Shown: positions 46,746 to 56,200, numbered from the stretch's first letter. The stretch: 64,000 nt of DNA from Streptomyces diastaticus subsp. diastaticus (GCF_011170125.1 NZ_BLLN01000003.1:434001-498000); one strand, 5' to 3'. Notes: generated from the letters alone by a model not told the origin. Numbers and translations are program-made.

Positions 46746-47426
46746 GTGGACAGCACGTTGCAGGAACGAGCGCGGGCAACCCGCAGATCACTCCTGGAGG
46801 CGGCGGCCCTCCTCTTCGCGGAACAGGGCTACGCCGGCACCAGCGTCAACGACATAAGCGCCAGGTCCGGCCGGACCAGCGGCGCCGTCTACTTCCATTA
46901 CGCCAGCAAGGAGGGGCTCGCCCTCGCCGTCGTCAAGGACCGCTTCGCCACCTGGCCCGGCCTCGCCACCCGCTACGCCGACCGCGCCGAACCGCCGCTG
47001 GAGAAACTGGTCGCACTCAGCTTCGACATCGCCCACGCCCTCGCCGAGGACCCGGTCGCCCGCGCGGGCGCACGCCTCTGGGCCGAACGCGACACCATCG
47101 ACGCCCCCCTCCCCGACCCCTTCGCCCTCTGGACCACCGCCACCACCCGCCTGCTCGCCCAGGCCCGCACCGCCGGCCACCTCGCCGACCGCGTCCGCCC
47201 CGCCCCCACCGCGCGCTCCCTGGTCCGCGCCTTCTTCGGCCTGTGCACGCTCACCGAAGCCCTGGAGGGCCGCACGGCCATCACGGCGCGACTGACGGAC
47301 TGGTGGTTGCTCACCCTGGGCTCACTCCAGCAACGCCCGGACCCGGCAGGGGTGTTGGCGCGGGCGCTCCGGAGGCGGGCGCCCCGGGCGGGGGAGCGGA
47401 TGGTGGGGGCGGCCAGCGGGGAGTGA
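46746..47426 (+). CDS. Gamma-butyrolactone-receptor-like (ScbR/ArpA-type) TetR regulator
   Basis: This 226-residue TetR protein has a helix-turn-helix GTSVNDISARSGRTSGAVYFHYASKEGLALAVV that closely follows the ArpA/ScbR pattern (AVYFHYASKE). The ligand domain has ARAGARLWAE and a conserved Trp in PFALWTTATTRLL, the region that contacts gamma-butyrolactone in this family. The start is the GTG at 46746 (VDSTLQERARATRRS); a TTG at 46758 with AAGGTGG upstream is an alternative. No afsA/scbA-type butyrolactone synthase is in the window, so it may be a pseudo-receptor or respond to a signal made elsewhere. It could control morphological or antibiotic genes at other loci. Confidence 0.8.
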   Translation: MDSTLQERARATRRSLLEAAALLFAEQGYAGTSVNDISARSGRTSGAVYFHYASKEGLALAVVKDRFATWPGLATRYADRAEPPLEKLVALSFDIAHALAEDPVARAGARLWAERDTIDAPLPDPFALWTTATTRLLAQARTAGHLADRVRPAPTARSLVRAFFGLCTLTEALEGRTAITARLTDWWLLTLGSLQQRPDPAGVLARALRRRAPRAGERMVGAASGE

Positions 47427-47637
47427 GCGGGAGGCCTTCGTACGGGTGCCGCGGGGGGCTCCCGGCGGCTCCGGGCGGCGGGACGAGCGGACCCGGCCGG
47501 CGCGTCAGGCGCCGTCCGTCGTGCCGGCGCTCCCGGCGGTGTCACGGTCGGCGGCGCGGAGGAGCGCCCGCGGCACGTGCCGGGCCCGGCCGCGTGGACC
47601 TGAGCCGCCGGACCGGACGTACACGGCGCTGAGCGCC

Positions 47638-48082
47638 GTGACGAGGAAGCCGAAGCGTGCCGGCCTGATGGGCCGACTGAGCGAGCCGCACGAACGGCTG
47701 GGCCGCGGGCGGGGGCGCGAACGCGGAACTGCGCTGCCGCGTCGCCCGGCTGGAAGCCGAGCCGGGGGCCCAGGGCGACCGCGTCGAGCAGCTCCAGGAC
47801 GGGCTGCGAGCGGTCCGGGACGAGAGGCTGATCCTCCGGGAGAGGCTGAACGGGGTGCATGTGCGGCGCGCGGGGCTGTACTTCAGCTGGGCCGGGGAGG
47901 AGGAGGTCCGCCGTCGCGCCGCGGAGGCGGAGCGCGAGGAGGCCCGTCGGGAGAGGGGACGACAGGTCGAGGAGCTGAGCCTGCGGCTCGGCGCCGCGGA
48001 GGGTCTGCTGAGGTCCGTCCTGGAGCCGAGGCCGGGCGTGGCGAGGAGGAGCAGGACGAGGCGGGCCCCGGCGGCTCCGTAA
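47638..48082 (+). pseudogene. Frameshifted small coiled-coil gene
   Basis: A GTG at 47638 opens VTRKPKRAGLMGRLSEPHERLGRG. At the GGGGG run (47711-47715) the reading frame is wrong by one base. In the next frame the sequence continues as a strong coiled coil (ELRCRVARLEAE, RVEQLQDGLRAVRDERLILR, GLYFSWAGEEEVRRRAAEAE, QVEELSLRLGAAEGLL) up to a TAA at 48080-48082. Removing one G restores a single protein of about 147 residues. It could be a recent frameshift, a phase-variable tract or a sequencing error. No function is known; the coiled coil and neighbourhood give no further hint. Confidence 0.6.
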
Positions 48083-48261
48083 CCGGCACGCCGCCAGGAG
48101 GCCGTGCCACCTGGCGACGCCCGCGCCGGGAGCGGTGACACCGCCGCGCGTCGGCCGTGGCCGCCGGCGACCGGGACCTCGCGGGCCGGGGACCGGCCCC
48201 GGCGCGGAGGAGGGCTGCTCCCCGTCGTCCCGGGGAACAGCCCTCGTCGTCACCGCGCGGC

Positions 48262-49671
48262 CTACAGGTCGAAGTACAGCTCGAACTCGTGCGGGTGGGG
48301 CCGGAGCTGGATCGGGGCGATCTCCTGGGTGCGCTTGTAGTCGATCCAGGTCTCGATCAGGTCGGAGGTGAAGACGCCGCCGGCCTGGAGGTACTCGTTG
48401 TCGGCCTCGAGGGCTTCGAGGACGGCCGGGAGGGAGGTCGGGACCTGGGGGACGCTCGCGTGCTCCTCGGGGGCCAGCTCGTAGAGGTCCTTGTCGATCG
48501 GCTCGGCGGGCTCGATCTTGTTCTTGACGCCGTCCAGGCCCGCGAGGAGGAGGGCCGAGAAGGCCAGGTACGGGTTGGAGGACGGGTCCGGGGCGCGGAA
48601 CTCGACGCGCTTGGCCTTCGGGTTCGAGCCGGTGATCGGGATGCGCATCGCGGCGGAACGGTTCCGCTGGGAGTACACCAGGTTGACCGGGGCCTCGAAG
48701 CCGGGGACCAGGCGGTGGTAGGAGTTCACCGTCGGGTTGGTGAAGGCGAGCAGCGACGGGGCGTGCTTGAGGATGCCGCCGATGTAGTAGCGGGCGGTGT
48801 CCGAGAGGCCCGCGTAGCCCTGCTCGTCGTAGAAGAGCGGGGTGCCGCCCGACCACAGGGACTGGTGGACGTGCATGCCGGAGCCGTTGTCACCGAAGAT
48901 CGGCTTGGGCATGAAGGTCGCGGTCTTGCCGTTGCGCCAGGCGACGTTCTTCACGATGTACTTGAAGAGCATCAGGTCGTCGGCGGCGGCGAGCAGCGTG
49001 TTGAACTTGTAGTTGATCTCCGCCTGGCCGGCGGTGCCCACCTCGTGGTGCTGGCGCTCGACCTCCAGGCCGGCCCGGTCCAGCTCCAGGGAGATCTCGG
49101 CGCGCAGGTCGGCGAAGTGGTCGACCGGCGGGGCCGGGAAGTAACCGCCCTTGTAGCGGACCTTGTAGCCGCGGTTCTCGACCTCGGAGCCGGTGTTCCA
49201 GGCGCCGGCCTCGGAGTCGATGTGGTAGAAGCCCTGGTTCGCGGAGGTCTCGAAGCGCACCGAGTCGAAGACGTAGAACTCGGCCTCGGGGCCGAAGAAC
49301 GCGGTGTCGGCGATACCGGTGGAGGTGAGGTACGCCTCCGCCTTCTTCGCGATGTTGCGGGGGTCGCGGCTGTACTGCTCGCCGGTGATCGGGTCGTGGA
49401 TGAAGAAGTTGATGTTCAGCGTCTTGTCGCGGCGGAAGGGGTCCACGCGCGCCGTCGACAGGTCCGGGCGGAGCGACATGTCGGACTCGTGGATGGCCTG
49501 GAAACCGCGGATCGACGATCCGTCGAAGCCCAGCTCCTCGTCCGGGTCGAACGCCTTCGCCGGGATGGTGAAGTGCTGCATCACACCCGGGAGGTCGCAG
49601 AAGCGGACGTCAACGAACTTGACGTCCTCGTCGGCGATGAACTTCTTCGCGTCGTCGGCGTTCTGGAACAT
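48262..49671 (-). CDS. glnA: Glutamine synthetase type I
   Basis: This 469-residue dodecameric GSI forms glutamine from glutamate, ammonia and ATP. Signature blocks are [12 protein letters not shown] (N-terminal), [12 protein letters not shown] with metal-binding Glu, [25 protein letters not shown] and [10 protein letters not shown]. The adenylylation tyrosine is Tyr397 in [10 protein letters not shown], so the enzyme is of the GlnE-regulated beta type. The ATG at 49669-49671 follows AGGAGGAG. It is the counterpart of the major Streptomyces glutamine synthetase. Transcription is controlled by GlnR through the operator at 49771-49808. Confidence 0.96.
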   Translation of the reverse strand: MFQNADDAKKFIADEDVKFVDVRFCDLPGVMQHFTIPAKAFDPDEELGFDGSSIRGFQAIHESDMSLRPDLSTARVDPFRRDKTLNINFFIHDPITGEQYSRDPRNIAKKAEAYLTSTGIADTAFFGPEAEFYVFDSVRFETSANQGFYHIDSEAGAWNTGSEVENRGYKVRYKGGYFPAPPVDHFADLRAEISLELDRAGLEVERQHHEVGTAGQAEINYKFNTLLAAADDLMLFKYIVKNVAWRNGKTATFMPKPIFGDNGSGMHVHQSLWSGGTPLFYDEQGYAGLSDTARYYIGGILKHAPSLLAFTNPTVNSYHRLVPGFEAPVNLVYSQRNRSAAMRIPITGSNPKAKRVEFRAPDPSSNPYLAFSALLLAGLDGVKNKIEPAEPIDKDLYELAPEEHASVPQVPTSLPAVLEALEADNEYLQAGGVFTSDLIETWIDYKRTQEIAPIQLRPHPHEFELYFDL

Positions 49672-49770
49672 CCAACTCCTCCTACTCCCGACCCGGGAAG
49701 GGCGGGGTGGTAGCTCGGTCGTGCGGCCAGTGCGGGTGGCGCACGGTGAACCTGAGACTAGGGACAGGGG

Positions 49771-49808
49771 ATTTCTCAAGCATGACCCATGTGTTTCACC
49801 GACGTTAA
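49771..49808 (-). promoter_or_regulatory. GlnR operator of glnA
   Basis: On the minus strand the sequence reads TTAAC-n6-GAAAC-n6-GTCAT-n6-GAAAT. This is the paired a-b site arrangement with 11-base periodicity bound by GlnR in Streptomyces. It lies 100-137 bases upstream of the glnA start. It should activate glnA under nitrogen limitation. Confidence 0.9.
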
Positions 49809-49951
49809 TCGGACGGACCCGCGCGAACCGTGTGACCTGGGCCTCATCCGTTCCGTGCTCACCCGGACGCCCCCGCGGGCGTGACCTGACTCATGCCGCG
49901 CGCCCCGGGCCCGGCGCCGGACCGGGTACCCCGCCGCAGTACCGTGTGAGC

Positions 49952-50419
49952 GTGGACAACAGGCAAGCAATCGGATCGTGGCTCTCCGGCCCGCGCGCGG
50001 CCGCGGAGGAGATGGGAGCCGACTTCGGCCACCGGGGGGAGCGGCTCGGCCTGCCCGAGCACGGTCCTGGGTCGGTGGCCCCGGTGGGGCGCCGGTTCGG
50101 GGCCCTCGCCGTCGACTGGGCGCTGTGCATGCTCATCGCGTACGCCCTGTTCTCCGGTGGCGACGCCCAGTCCGCGGGGAACTGGGCCCTCGGCATCCTG
50201 CTGGTGATGAACATCCTCACCGTCGGCACCGTGGGCTGCACCCCGGGCAAGCTCCTACTGCGTCTGCGCGTGATCTCGGAGAACGGCGGCCGCCTGGGTC
50301 TCGGCCGGGCCGTGGCCCGCAGCGTGCTGCTCTGCCTCGCCGTACCGGCCCTGGTCTGGGACCGTGACTCGCGCGGGCTCCACGACCGGCTCGGGCGCGC
50401 CGTGCAGATCCGCGTCTAG
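49952..50419 (+). CDS. RDD-family membrane protein
   Basis: This 155-residue protein has a 50-residue cytoplasmic N-terminus and an RDD domain: VGRRFGALAVDWALCMLIAYALF, LGILLVMNILTVGTVGCTPGKLLLRL and LVWDRDSRGLHDRL. There are probably three membrane helices. The GTG at 49952 has TACCGT 6 bases upstream and no clear Shine-Dalgarno, suggesting a leaderless message. It is divergent from glnA. RDD proteins are of uncertain function; some are ion or solute transport-related. Confidence 0.85.
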   Translation: MDNRQAIGSWLSGPRAAAEEMGADFGHRGERLGLPEHGPGSVAPVGRRFGALAVDWALCMLIAYALFSGGDAQSAGNWALGILLVMNILTVGTVGCTPGKLLLRLRVISENGGRLGLGRAVARSVLLCLAVPALVWDRDSRGLHDRLGRAVQIRV

Positions 50420-50511
50420 GGCCTGTCCGGCGGATCCTCGTGGCGCAGCCCGCGGCGAGAGTGCGGCCGGGCGTCGCGGGCCCACGAAGATCCGCCGGGT
50501 CCCAGGGCCCG
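50419..50511. repeat. Streptomyces-type palindromic intergenic element
   Basis: GGGCCTGTCCGGCGGATC at about 50419-50436 is complemented by GATCCGCCGGGTCCCAGGGCCC at 50489-50510. The interior GCGGCGAGAGTGCG and CGGGCCCACGAAGA recur in the element at 62290-62425, and CGGGTCCCAGGGCCCG (50496-50511) recurs at 62196-62211. It looks like a mobile or conserved intergenic repeat. Confidence 0.65.
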
Positions 50512-50584
50512 GGGCGCCGCCCCGGTGCACGGGAGCTCTCGGGCCCTGGTCCCGCGGTGGCCGGTCATGTCGCTCGACAGGGCG

Positions 50585-50646
50585 CCGGACGTGCGGGAGG
50601 GCGGCACCGGAACCGAGGTTCCGGTGCCGCCCTCCCGCACGTCCGG
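50585..50646. terminator. 62-base near-perfect palindrome, bidirectional terminator
   Basis: Positions 50585-50614 pair perfectly with 50617-50646: a 30-base-pair stem with only GA between the arms. It lies between convergent genes, 9 bases past the DUF4191 stop. It can terminate both directions. Confidence 0.88.
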
Positions 50647-50655
50647 GTCAGGAGT

Positions 50656-51354
50656 TCAGCGCATCTTCGGGCCACGCGGCATACGGGCGCCCTTGGGCAT
50701 GGGGCCCTTCGGCACCGGCATGTTGCTCATCAGGTCGCCGAGGGCGCGCAGCCGGTCGTTGGTCGCGGTGACCTGCGGCCCGGTGAGGACGCGCGGGTAC
50801 TTGAGCATCGTGGTGCGGACCTTCTTCAGCGGGACCTGGTCCTCGCCGGTGCCCACCACGATGTCGTGGACGGGCACGTCCACCACGATCCGCGCCATCT
50901 TCTTCTTCTCCGCCGCCAGCAGGCCCTTCACCCGGTTCGGGTTGCCCTCGGCGACGAGGACGATGCCGGCCTTGCCGACCGCGCGGTGCACGACGTCCTG
51001 GCTGCGGTTGACCGCGACCGCCGGGGTCGTGGTCCAGCCGCGGCCGATGTTGTCCAGGACCGCCGCCGCCGCTCCGGGCTGGCCTTCCATCTGGCTGAAC
51101 GCGGCCTTCTCGGCGCGGCGGCCGAAGATGATCGCCATCGCGAGGAAGGCGAGCACGAAGCCGAGAATGCCGAGGTAGACCGGGTGGCCGACGAGGAAGC
51201 CGATAGCAAGGAGCACGCCGAAGGTGACGATCCCCACCGCGGCGATGACCAGGCCGATCTTCGGATCGACGCGCTTCGCCATCTTGTACGTCTGGGCGAT
51301 CTGCTTGATCCGCCCCGGGTTCGCAGAACTCGCTGCGTTGTCCTTGCTCGCCAT
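50656..51354 (-). CDS. DUF4191 membrane protein
   Basis: This 232-residue actinobacterial protein of unknown function has two adjacent membrane helices (about residues 34-52 and 57-77: GLVIAAVGIVTFGVLLAIGF and ILGFVLAFLAMAIIF). A cytoplasmic domain follows with QMEGQPGAAAAVL and NRSQDVVHRAVGKAGIVLV. The C-terminus is Met/Pro/Lys-rich (MPVPKGPMPKGARMPRG). The start is the ATG at 51352-51354. It occupies the conserved place between glnA and lipA, which is where the family is found in Streptomyces. Its role is unknown. Confidence 0.88.
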   Translation of the reverse strand: MASKDNAASSANPGRIKQIAQTYKMAKRVDPKIGLVIAAVGIVTFGVLLAIGFLVGHPVYLGILGFVLAFLAMAIIFGRRAEKAAFSQMEGQPGAAAAVLDNIGRGWTTTPAVAVNRSQDVVHRAVGKAGIVLVAEGNPNRVKGLLAAEKKKMARIVVDVPVHDIVVGTGEDQVPLKKVRTTMLKYPRVLTGPQVTATNDRLRALGDLMSNMPVPKGPMPKGARMPRGPKMR

Positions 51355-51477
51355 GCGACGAAGTTTACGTGTCCCTGATGCGTCGGCGTCCTGCGGGCGG
51401 GGTATCAGTCGCCGCCTGACCGCCGGGCGGTGCCGACCTGCTGCCGGAACGGTTCGGCGGGACCGGCGCGGGGCGGC

Positions 51478-51711
51478 TCAGGAGGTCTGCGAGCCAGGTG
51501 TGGCGGCGGCCTCCAGGACCGCCTGGGCCTCCACCCGGTCCTGCGCGCGGCGACGGTCCTCCAGGACCGAGGTCCAGGCGTTGCGGCGGGCCGTGCGCTG
51601 ACCCGAGCGCAGCAGCACGGACTCGACGGCGCGCAGCGCGCCGGTGACGGAGGGCCACGCGGCGGGCCGGGTCGTGGTGGTCCTGAGCGGGGTGACGGGC
51701 GCGGCCTGCAT
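51478..51711 (-). CDS. Small SCO2195-like, probably GlnR-regulated protein
   Basis: This 77-residue protein starts MQAAPVTPLRTTTTRPAAWP and has a central SVTGALRAVESVLLRSGQRT, then RRNAWTSVLEDRRRAQDRVE. It matches my recollection of the small SCO2195 family next to lipA and glnA, described as GlnR-regulated. The ATG at 51709-51711 has GAGGGG upstream; a longer frame adds 39 unlike residues. A run of GTNAC-like half-sites at 51824-51876 lies upstream. Its function is unknown; a nitrogen-linked role is inferred from regulation and neighbourhood. Confidence 0.72.
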   Translation of the reverse strand: MQAAPVTPLRTTTTRPAAWPSVTGALRAVESVLLRSGQRTARRNAWTSVLEDRRRAQDRVEAQAVLEAAATPGSQTS

Positions 51712-51823
51712 CTGAAGATCCCCTCGGAGAACGGCGAAGTGGCGCGGTGCCGGAGACGTGCCGTCCGCGCCCGCCGGACGGGGGGAGGTCCGCCCCGGCC
51801 CTGGAGCACGGCGTACGTACAGC

Positions 51824-51876
51824 GTCACCGACTGGTGTTACCAGGGCGTGACCTGCGGGTCAAACACCCATGAAAC
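51824..51876 (-). promoter_or_regulatory. Candidate GlnR operator of the small gene
   Basis: Read on the plus strand, GTCAC (51824), GTTAC (51837), GTGAC (51848), GTCAA (51859) and GAAAC (51872) occur in series. The middle three are exactly 11 bases apart, the GlnR half-site period. They lie 113-165 bases upstream of the gene at 51478-51711. The order of half-sites is less regular than at glnA. Confidence 0.5.
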
Positions 51877-52048
51877 CCTCGCGGCGCCCGGCCCGCACCC
51901 CGGGACGGCCGAAACGGCCCCCGTACGGTCGCGAACTGCGGATTCGTACGAGGGCCGATCGGCGGCCGGGGCGCGGCGACGGGCCGGGTGTGCGGGGATT
52001 CACAGGGCCCGGGCCGGATGACCGGGGCACGGCCCCGGCCGGAGGCGG

Positions 52049-53029
52049 TCAGAGCGCGCGGGCCGCCGGGGCGGTCTCGGCGGGGACTCCGGAGCGGCGG
52101 TCCATCGCCTGCTGGAAGAGGCGCCCGGCGCGGTACGAGGAGCGGACCAGCGGGCCCGACATGACGCCGGAGTAACCCATCTCCTCGGCCTCCTCCTTCA
52201 GCTCCACGAACTCGTGCGGCTTCACCCAGCGCTCCACCGGGTGGTGGCGCACCGAGGGGCGCAGGTACTGCGTGATGGTGATCAGCTCGCAGCCCGCGTC
52301 GTACAGCCGCTGGAGGGCCTCGCTGACCTCGGCGCGCTCCTCGCCCATGCCCAGGATCAGGTTGGACTTGGTGATCAGGCCGGCCTCGCGGGCGCGGGTG
52401 ATGACCTCGAGCGAGCGCTCGAAGCGGAAGCCGGGGCGGATGCGCTTGAAGATGCGCGGCACCGTCTCGACGTTGTGCGCCAGGACCTCGGGACGCGAGG
52501 AGAAGACCTCGGCGAGCTGGTCGGGGTCGGCGTTGAAGTCGGGGATGAGCAGCTCGACCTTGGTGTGGCCGCCCTCGCGCTCCGAGGTCATCGCGTGGAT
52601 CCGGCGGACCGTCTCGGCGTACAGCCAGGCGCCGCCGTCCTCCAGGTCGTCACGGGCGACGCCGGTGATCGTGGCGTAGTTCAGGTCCATCTTGACGACG
52701 GACTCGCCGACGCGGCGGGGCTCGTCGCGGTCGAGCGCCTGCGGCTTGCCGGTGTCGATCTGGCAGAAGTCGCAGCGCCGGGTGCACTGGTCACCGCCGA
52801 TGAGGAAGGTGGCCTCGCGGTCCTCCCAGCACTCGTAGATGTTGGGGCAGCCGGCCTCCTGGCAGACCGTGTGCAGGCCCTCGCTCTTGACCAGCTTCTG
52901 GAGCTCGTTGTACTCGGGACCCATTTTGGCGCGGGTCTTGATCCACTCGGGCTTGCGCTCGATGGGGGTCTGGCTGTTGCGGACCTCCAGGCGCAGCATC
53001 TTGCGTCCGTCGGGTGCGACTGCGGACAC
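52049..53029 (-). CDS. lipA: Lipoyl synthase LipA
   Basis: This 326-residue radical-SAM enzyme inserts two sulfurs into octanoyl groups on lipoyl-dependent enzymes. It has the auxiliary cluster cysteines [12 protein letters not shown], the radical-SAM triad CTRRCDFC, and [17 protein letters not shown]-terminal RSSYRAG supplies the conserved serine ligand. The start is the GTG at 53027-53029 ([12 protein letters not shown]) with AGGGAG upstream. It follows lipB on the same strand; together they build lipoate for pyruvate and 2-oxoglutarate dehydrogenases. Confidence 0.95.
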   Translation of the reverse strand: MSAVAPDGRKMLRLEVRNSQTPIERKPEWIKTRAKMGPEYNELQKLVKSEGLHTVCQEAGCPNIYECWEDREATFLIGGDQCTRRCDFCQIDTGKPQALDRDEPRRVGESVVKMDLNYATITGVARDDLEDGGAWLYAETVRRIHAMTSEREGGHTKVELLIPDFNADPDQLAEVFSSRPEVLAHNVETVPRIFKRIRPGFRFERSLEVITRAREAGLITKSNLILGMGEERAEVSEALQRLYDAGCELITITQYLRPSVRHHPVERWVKPHEFVELKEEAEEMGYSGVMSGPLVRSSYRAGRLFQQAMDRRSGVPAETAPAARAL

Positions 53030-53201
53030 ACCGGCTCCCTGTTGGTTTGCGTGGCTCGCGTCACGGGGCGCGACGTCGATTCTTCGGCGTACATCAGGGT
53101 ACGCCCCGCCAACTGCGGGGTGACTACCCCGGTCAGCCTCCGGGACCGTGGCTCGCGTCCCCCGTCCGGCCCACGCCGGGAAGGGCCGTCAAGGCGCTCG
53201 G

Positions 53202-54032
53202 TCAGGCCGTGGCGGGCTCGCCGGCGGACGGTGCGGCAGGTTCGGCCTCGGGCCGCCGGGGGAGCGGCACAGCCTCGCTGAGCACCTCGGCGAGATGCCG
53301 CTCCACGACCGGGAGGACCTCCTCGACGGTGACCTCGCGGCCCAGTTCCTGCGCGAGCGAGGCGACGCCCGCGTCCCGGATGCCGCAGGGGACGATCCGG
53401 TCGAACCAGGTGTTGTCCGGGTTCACGTTGAGCGAGAAGCCGTGCATGGTGACGCCCTTGGCGACCCGGATGCCGATGGCGGCGAGCTTGCGGTCCTCGT
53501 GGCGCTGGCCCGCGTTGGAGGGCGCGTACTGCGGACCGGCCAGGCGCGGGTCGAACTCGTCGTCGCCACCGAGGCGCGGGTCGAGGTCGAGGGAGAGCCC
53601 GCCGAGCGCCGCCCGCTCCTCCTTCGGGGCACCCAGGACCCAGACGCCGCTGCGGCCCTCGATCCGGGTGGTGGCCAGGCCCAGCTCGGCGCAGGCGCGG
53701 ATCAGGGCCTCCTCCAGGCGCCGGACGTGGGCGACCACGTCGACGGGGCGGGGCAGCTTGAGGATCGGGTAGCCGACGAGCTGTCCCGGGCCGTGCCAGG
53801 TGATCTTGCCGCCCCGGTCCACGTCGATGACGGGGGTGCCGTCGAGGGGGCGCTCGCTCTCCTCGGTGCGCCGCCCGGCGGTGAAGACGGGCGGGTGCTC
53901 CAGGAGCAGGCAGGTGTCCGGGATCTCGTCGGCGAACCGGGCGGCGTGCACCCGGCGCTGCTCCTCCCACGCCCGCTGGTACTCCACCGCGTCCGCACCG
54001 AATCCCAGCCGGACGAACTGCACGTCACCCAC
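53202..54032 (-). CDS. lipB: Lipoyl(octanoyl) transferase LipB
   Basis: This 276-residue enzyme moves octanoyl from acyl-carrier protein to apo-lipoyl domains. It has [12 protein letters not shown], the substrate-contact [26 protein letters not shown], the lysine in KGVTMHG, and the catalytic cysteine in [11 protein letters not shown]. The GTG at 54030-54032 ([12 protein letters not shown]) lies 8 bases after AGGAGG and matches the usual family start; a longer frame adds 15 residues. The C-terminus has a 30-residue Pro/Ala tail. It precedes lipA by about 170 bases on the same strand. Confidence 0.94.
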   Translation of the reverse strand: MGDVQFVRLGFGADAVEYQRAWEEQRRVHAARFADEIPDTCLLLEHPPVFTAGRRTEESERPLDGTPVIDVDRGGKITWHGPGQLVGYPILKLPRPVDVVAHVRRLEEALIRACAELGLATTRIEGRSGVWVLGAPKEERAALGGLSLDLDPRLGGDDEFDPRLAGPQYAPSNAGQRHEDRKLAAIGIRVAKGVTMHGFSLNVNPDNTWFDRIVPCGIRDAGVASLAQELGREVTVEEVLPVVERHLAEVLSEAVPLPRRPEAEPAAPSAGEPATA

Positions 54033-54235
54033 GGCCCGCACCTCCTCGTTCGCGCGTCCACCGCGCCTTCGGGTCACTGTACGACCCGCCGCCGGAAGTC
54101 AGGCGTCCGCCCGATACTCACACGATCGGATGAATGTGTGGCACACCTCACTGCGCGGGCCGTGCGGCCCGTTACATTCACGCCGTTCCATCAGGGCTGC
54201 TCCACGGGCCCGGAAGGCAGGAGACCGCACAGCAG

Positions 54236-55714
54236 ATGACGGACCGACCCCCTCAGCGCACCCCCAACCGCCAGCTCGCCGCGCTCATCGCGGAGGCCGG
54301 GTTCTCCCACGCGGGGCTGGCCCGCCGCGTCGACCAACTCGGTCTCGAACACGGGCTCGATCTGAGATACGACAAGACCTCGGTGACCCGGTGGCTGCGC
54401 GGCCAGCAACCCCGAGGGACCACCCCGGCCCTGATCGCCGAGGTCTTCACCCGGCGGCTGGGACGGCGGCTGACCGCCCAGGACCTCGGCCTCGACGCGT
54501 GCGCGCCGGTCTACGCCGGACTGGAGTTCGCGGCCACGCCCGAAGAGGCCGTCGACATCGTCAGCGGCCTGTGGCGCAAGGACTCCGGCAGCCACACCGA
54601 ACTGCGGAAGATCGCCTTCACCCCGGCCGGACTGGTCGTCCCCAGCCGCGACTGGCTGATCGGCCGGGCCGACGACCGGGTCGGCCGCGGCGACCCCACT
54701 CCCGTCCCGGCCACCGTGCGCATCCCCGCGCAGGGCCGGCCCGTGCAGGCCGGGGCCCGGGCGGTCACCGTCGCCCCGCGCACCCGGCACCAGACCGAGC
54801 GCGGCCCCGGCCAGCGCGTCTCGGCGGGTGACATCGCCGCCCTCCGCTCGGTCGCCGACCTCTTCCGCTCCCTGGACCACGCCTACGGCGGCGGCCACGC
54901 CCGGCAGGCGCTCGTCCGCTACCTGGAGCACGAGGCCGAGCCGATGCTGCGCGGCCGGTACGGCGAGGCGACCGGCCGCCGCCTCTTCGCCGCCGCCGCC
55001 GACCTGACCCGGCTGGCCGGCTGGACCTCCTACGACATCGGGGCGCACGGGCTGGCCCAACGGTACTTCGTGCAGGCGCTGCGGCTGTCGCAGGCGGCGG
55101 CCGACCGGGCGTACGGCAGTTACGTGCTGATCACCATGAGCCGGCAGGCGGTCTACCTGCACCACGGGCGGGAGGCGGTGCAGCTGGCCCGGGTCGCGCA
55201 GCAGGGCGTGGGGACGACCGCGCCGCCGGTGGTGCAGGCGCTGCTGCACGCGGTGGAGGCGCGCGGGCACGGGGTGCTCGGCGAGGGCCGGGCCTGCCAG
55301 GCGTCGCTGGGGCGGGCGGAGCGGGCGCTGGAGGCGGCGCGGCCGGGGGACGACGTGCCGCACTGGGCGCGGTTCTTCGACGAGGCGCAGCTCGCGGACG
55401 AGTTCGCGCACTGCTACCGCGATCTCCAGCAGTACCGCCACAGTGCCCAGCACGCGGAACGCTCGCTCCAGCTCCGCGCGCACGGGTACGCCCGCAGCCG
55501 CCTGTTCTGCCGGGTCGTCCTCGCCTCCGCCCGCCTGGGCCTCGGAGAGCTCGACCAGGCGTGCACGCTGGGCGCGGAGGCGGCGCAGCACGCCGCCGAG
55601 ATGCGGTCCGCGCGGGCCGTCGAGTACGTCCGCGACTTCGAACGCCGCCTGGAGCCGTACCGGGACGCGGCGGCGGTGCGCGGCTACCGGGACCGGGTGG
55701 CGGCGCTGCACTGA
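54236..55714 (+). CDS. Helix-turn-helix/TPR regulatory protein
   Basis: This 492-residue protein has a divergent HTH at the N-terminus (RQLAALIAEAGFSHAGLARRV, SVTRWLRGQQPRGTTPALIA) and a helical C-terminal two-thirds that reads like TPR repeats (LDHAYGGGHARQALVRYL, GLAQRYFVQALRLSQAA, ARLGLGELDQACTLGAEAA). The layout resembles the conserved NsdA-like Streptomyces regulators. The ATG at 54236 (MTDRPPQRTP) has AGGAG 12 bases upstream. It is divergent from lipB and alone in its unit. Role in development or antibiotic control is plausible but inferred. Confidence 0.78.
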   Translation: MTDRPPQRTPNRQLAALIAEAGFSHAGLARRVDQLGLEHGLDLRYDKTSVTRWLRGQQPRGTTPALIAEVFTRRLGRRLTAQDLGLDACAPVYAGLEFAATPEEAVDIVSGLWRKDSGSHTELRKIAFTPAGLVVPSRDWLIGRADDRVGRGDPTPVPATVRIPAQGRPVQAGARAVTVAPRTRHQTERGPGQRVSAGDIAALRSVADLFRSLDHAYGGGHARQALVRYLEHEAEPMLRGRYGEATGRRLFAAAADLTRLAGWTSYDIGAHGLAQRYFVQALRLSQAAADRAYGSYVLITMSRQAVYLHHGREAVQLARVAQQGVGTTAPPVVQALLHAVEARGHGVLGEGRACQASLGRAERALEAARPGDDVPHWARFFDEAQLADEFAHCYRDLQQYRHSAQHAERSLQLRAHGYARSRLFCRVVLASARLGLGELDQACTLGAEAAQHAAEMRSARAVEYVRDFERRLEPYRDAAAVRGYRDRVAALH

Positions 55715-56200
55715 GCGCCGGGGCGGGCGGGGGAGTCGTGGCCCCCGTCCGCCTCGGACGGGACCCTGGCGGGACCTCCGTCGTGACGTACCGCTTCACG
55801 GCCGGCGCCGTCACCACCGGAACCGGCCCGGACGGGTGCTCCACCGAGGCGGCCCCGGCCGAGGAGCGGGACGGGAGCGGGTTCGCCCCGGGGGTTCCTG
55901 GCGGGCGGGGAGGAGCGCGACGAGCAGGACACCCCCCACAACACGCCCTGCCCGGTCACCGCCGGGCAGGGCGCGGCCTAGGGCTGCGTGAGCGAAGCCG
56001 TGCGGGCCGACGGCGTACTGCGGCTCGTGCTCGCGCTCCCCGGGCGCTGGACGCCCTCGGGCCGGCCGACGGCGGGACCGAGGCCGTCCTCTCGGCGCCG
56101 GACGCGGACGTCGCCCGGTTCCGGGAGGCGTCGGCGCCGGCCCTCGCCCGCGGACGGCCGGAGGCCAGGCCCGGGCCCGCGGCCCTGTGACCGTCCGGCG
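55715..56200. other. Intergenic region with terminator and possible gene remnant
   Basis: A 12-base-pair hairpin (55944-55955 with 55962-55973, 6-base loop) is a likely terminator. From 55988 a GTG opens VSEAVRADGVLRLVLALPGRW. About 60 bases later another frame carries ALGPADGGTEAVLSAPDADV and ends PGPAAL at 56190. This may be a decayed or frameshifted small gene. I cannot name a family. Confidence 0.4.

Noticed and set aside
46508..46756. 82-codon minus-strand ORF in the A+T-rich region before the TetR gene
   Set aside because: The composition is less biased than other false frames, but there is no recognisable domain or start signal, and it overlaps the promoter region of the TetR gene.
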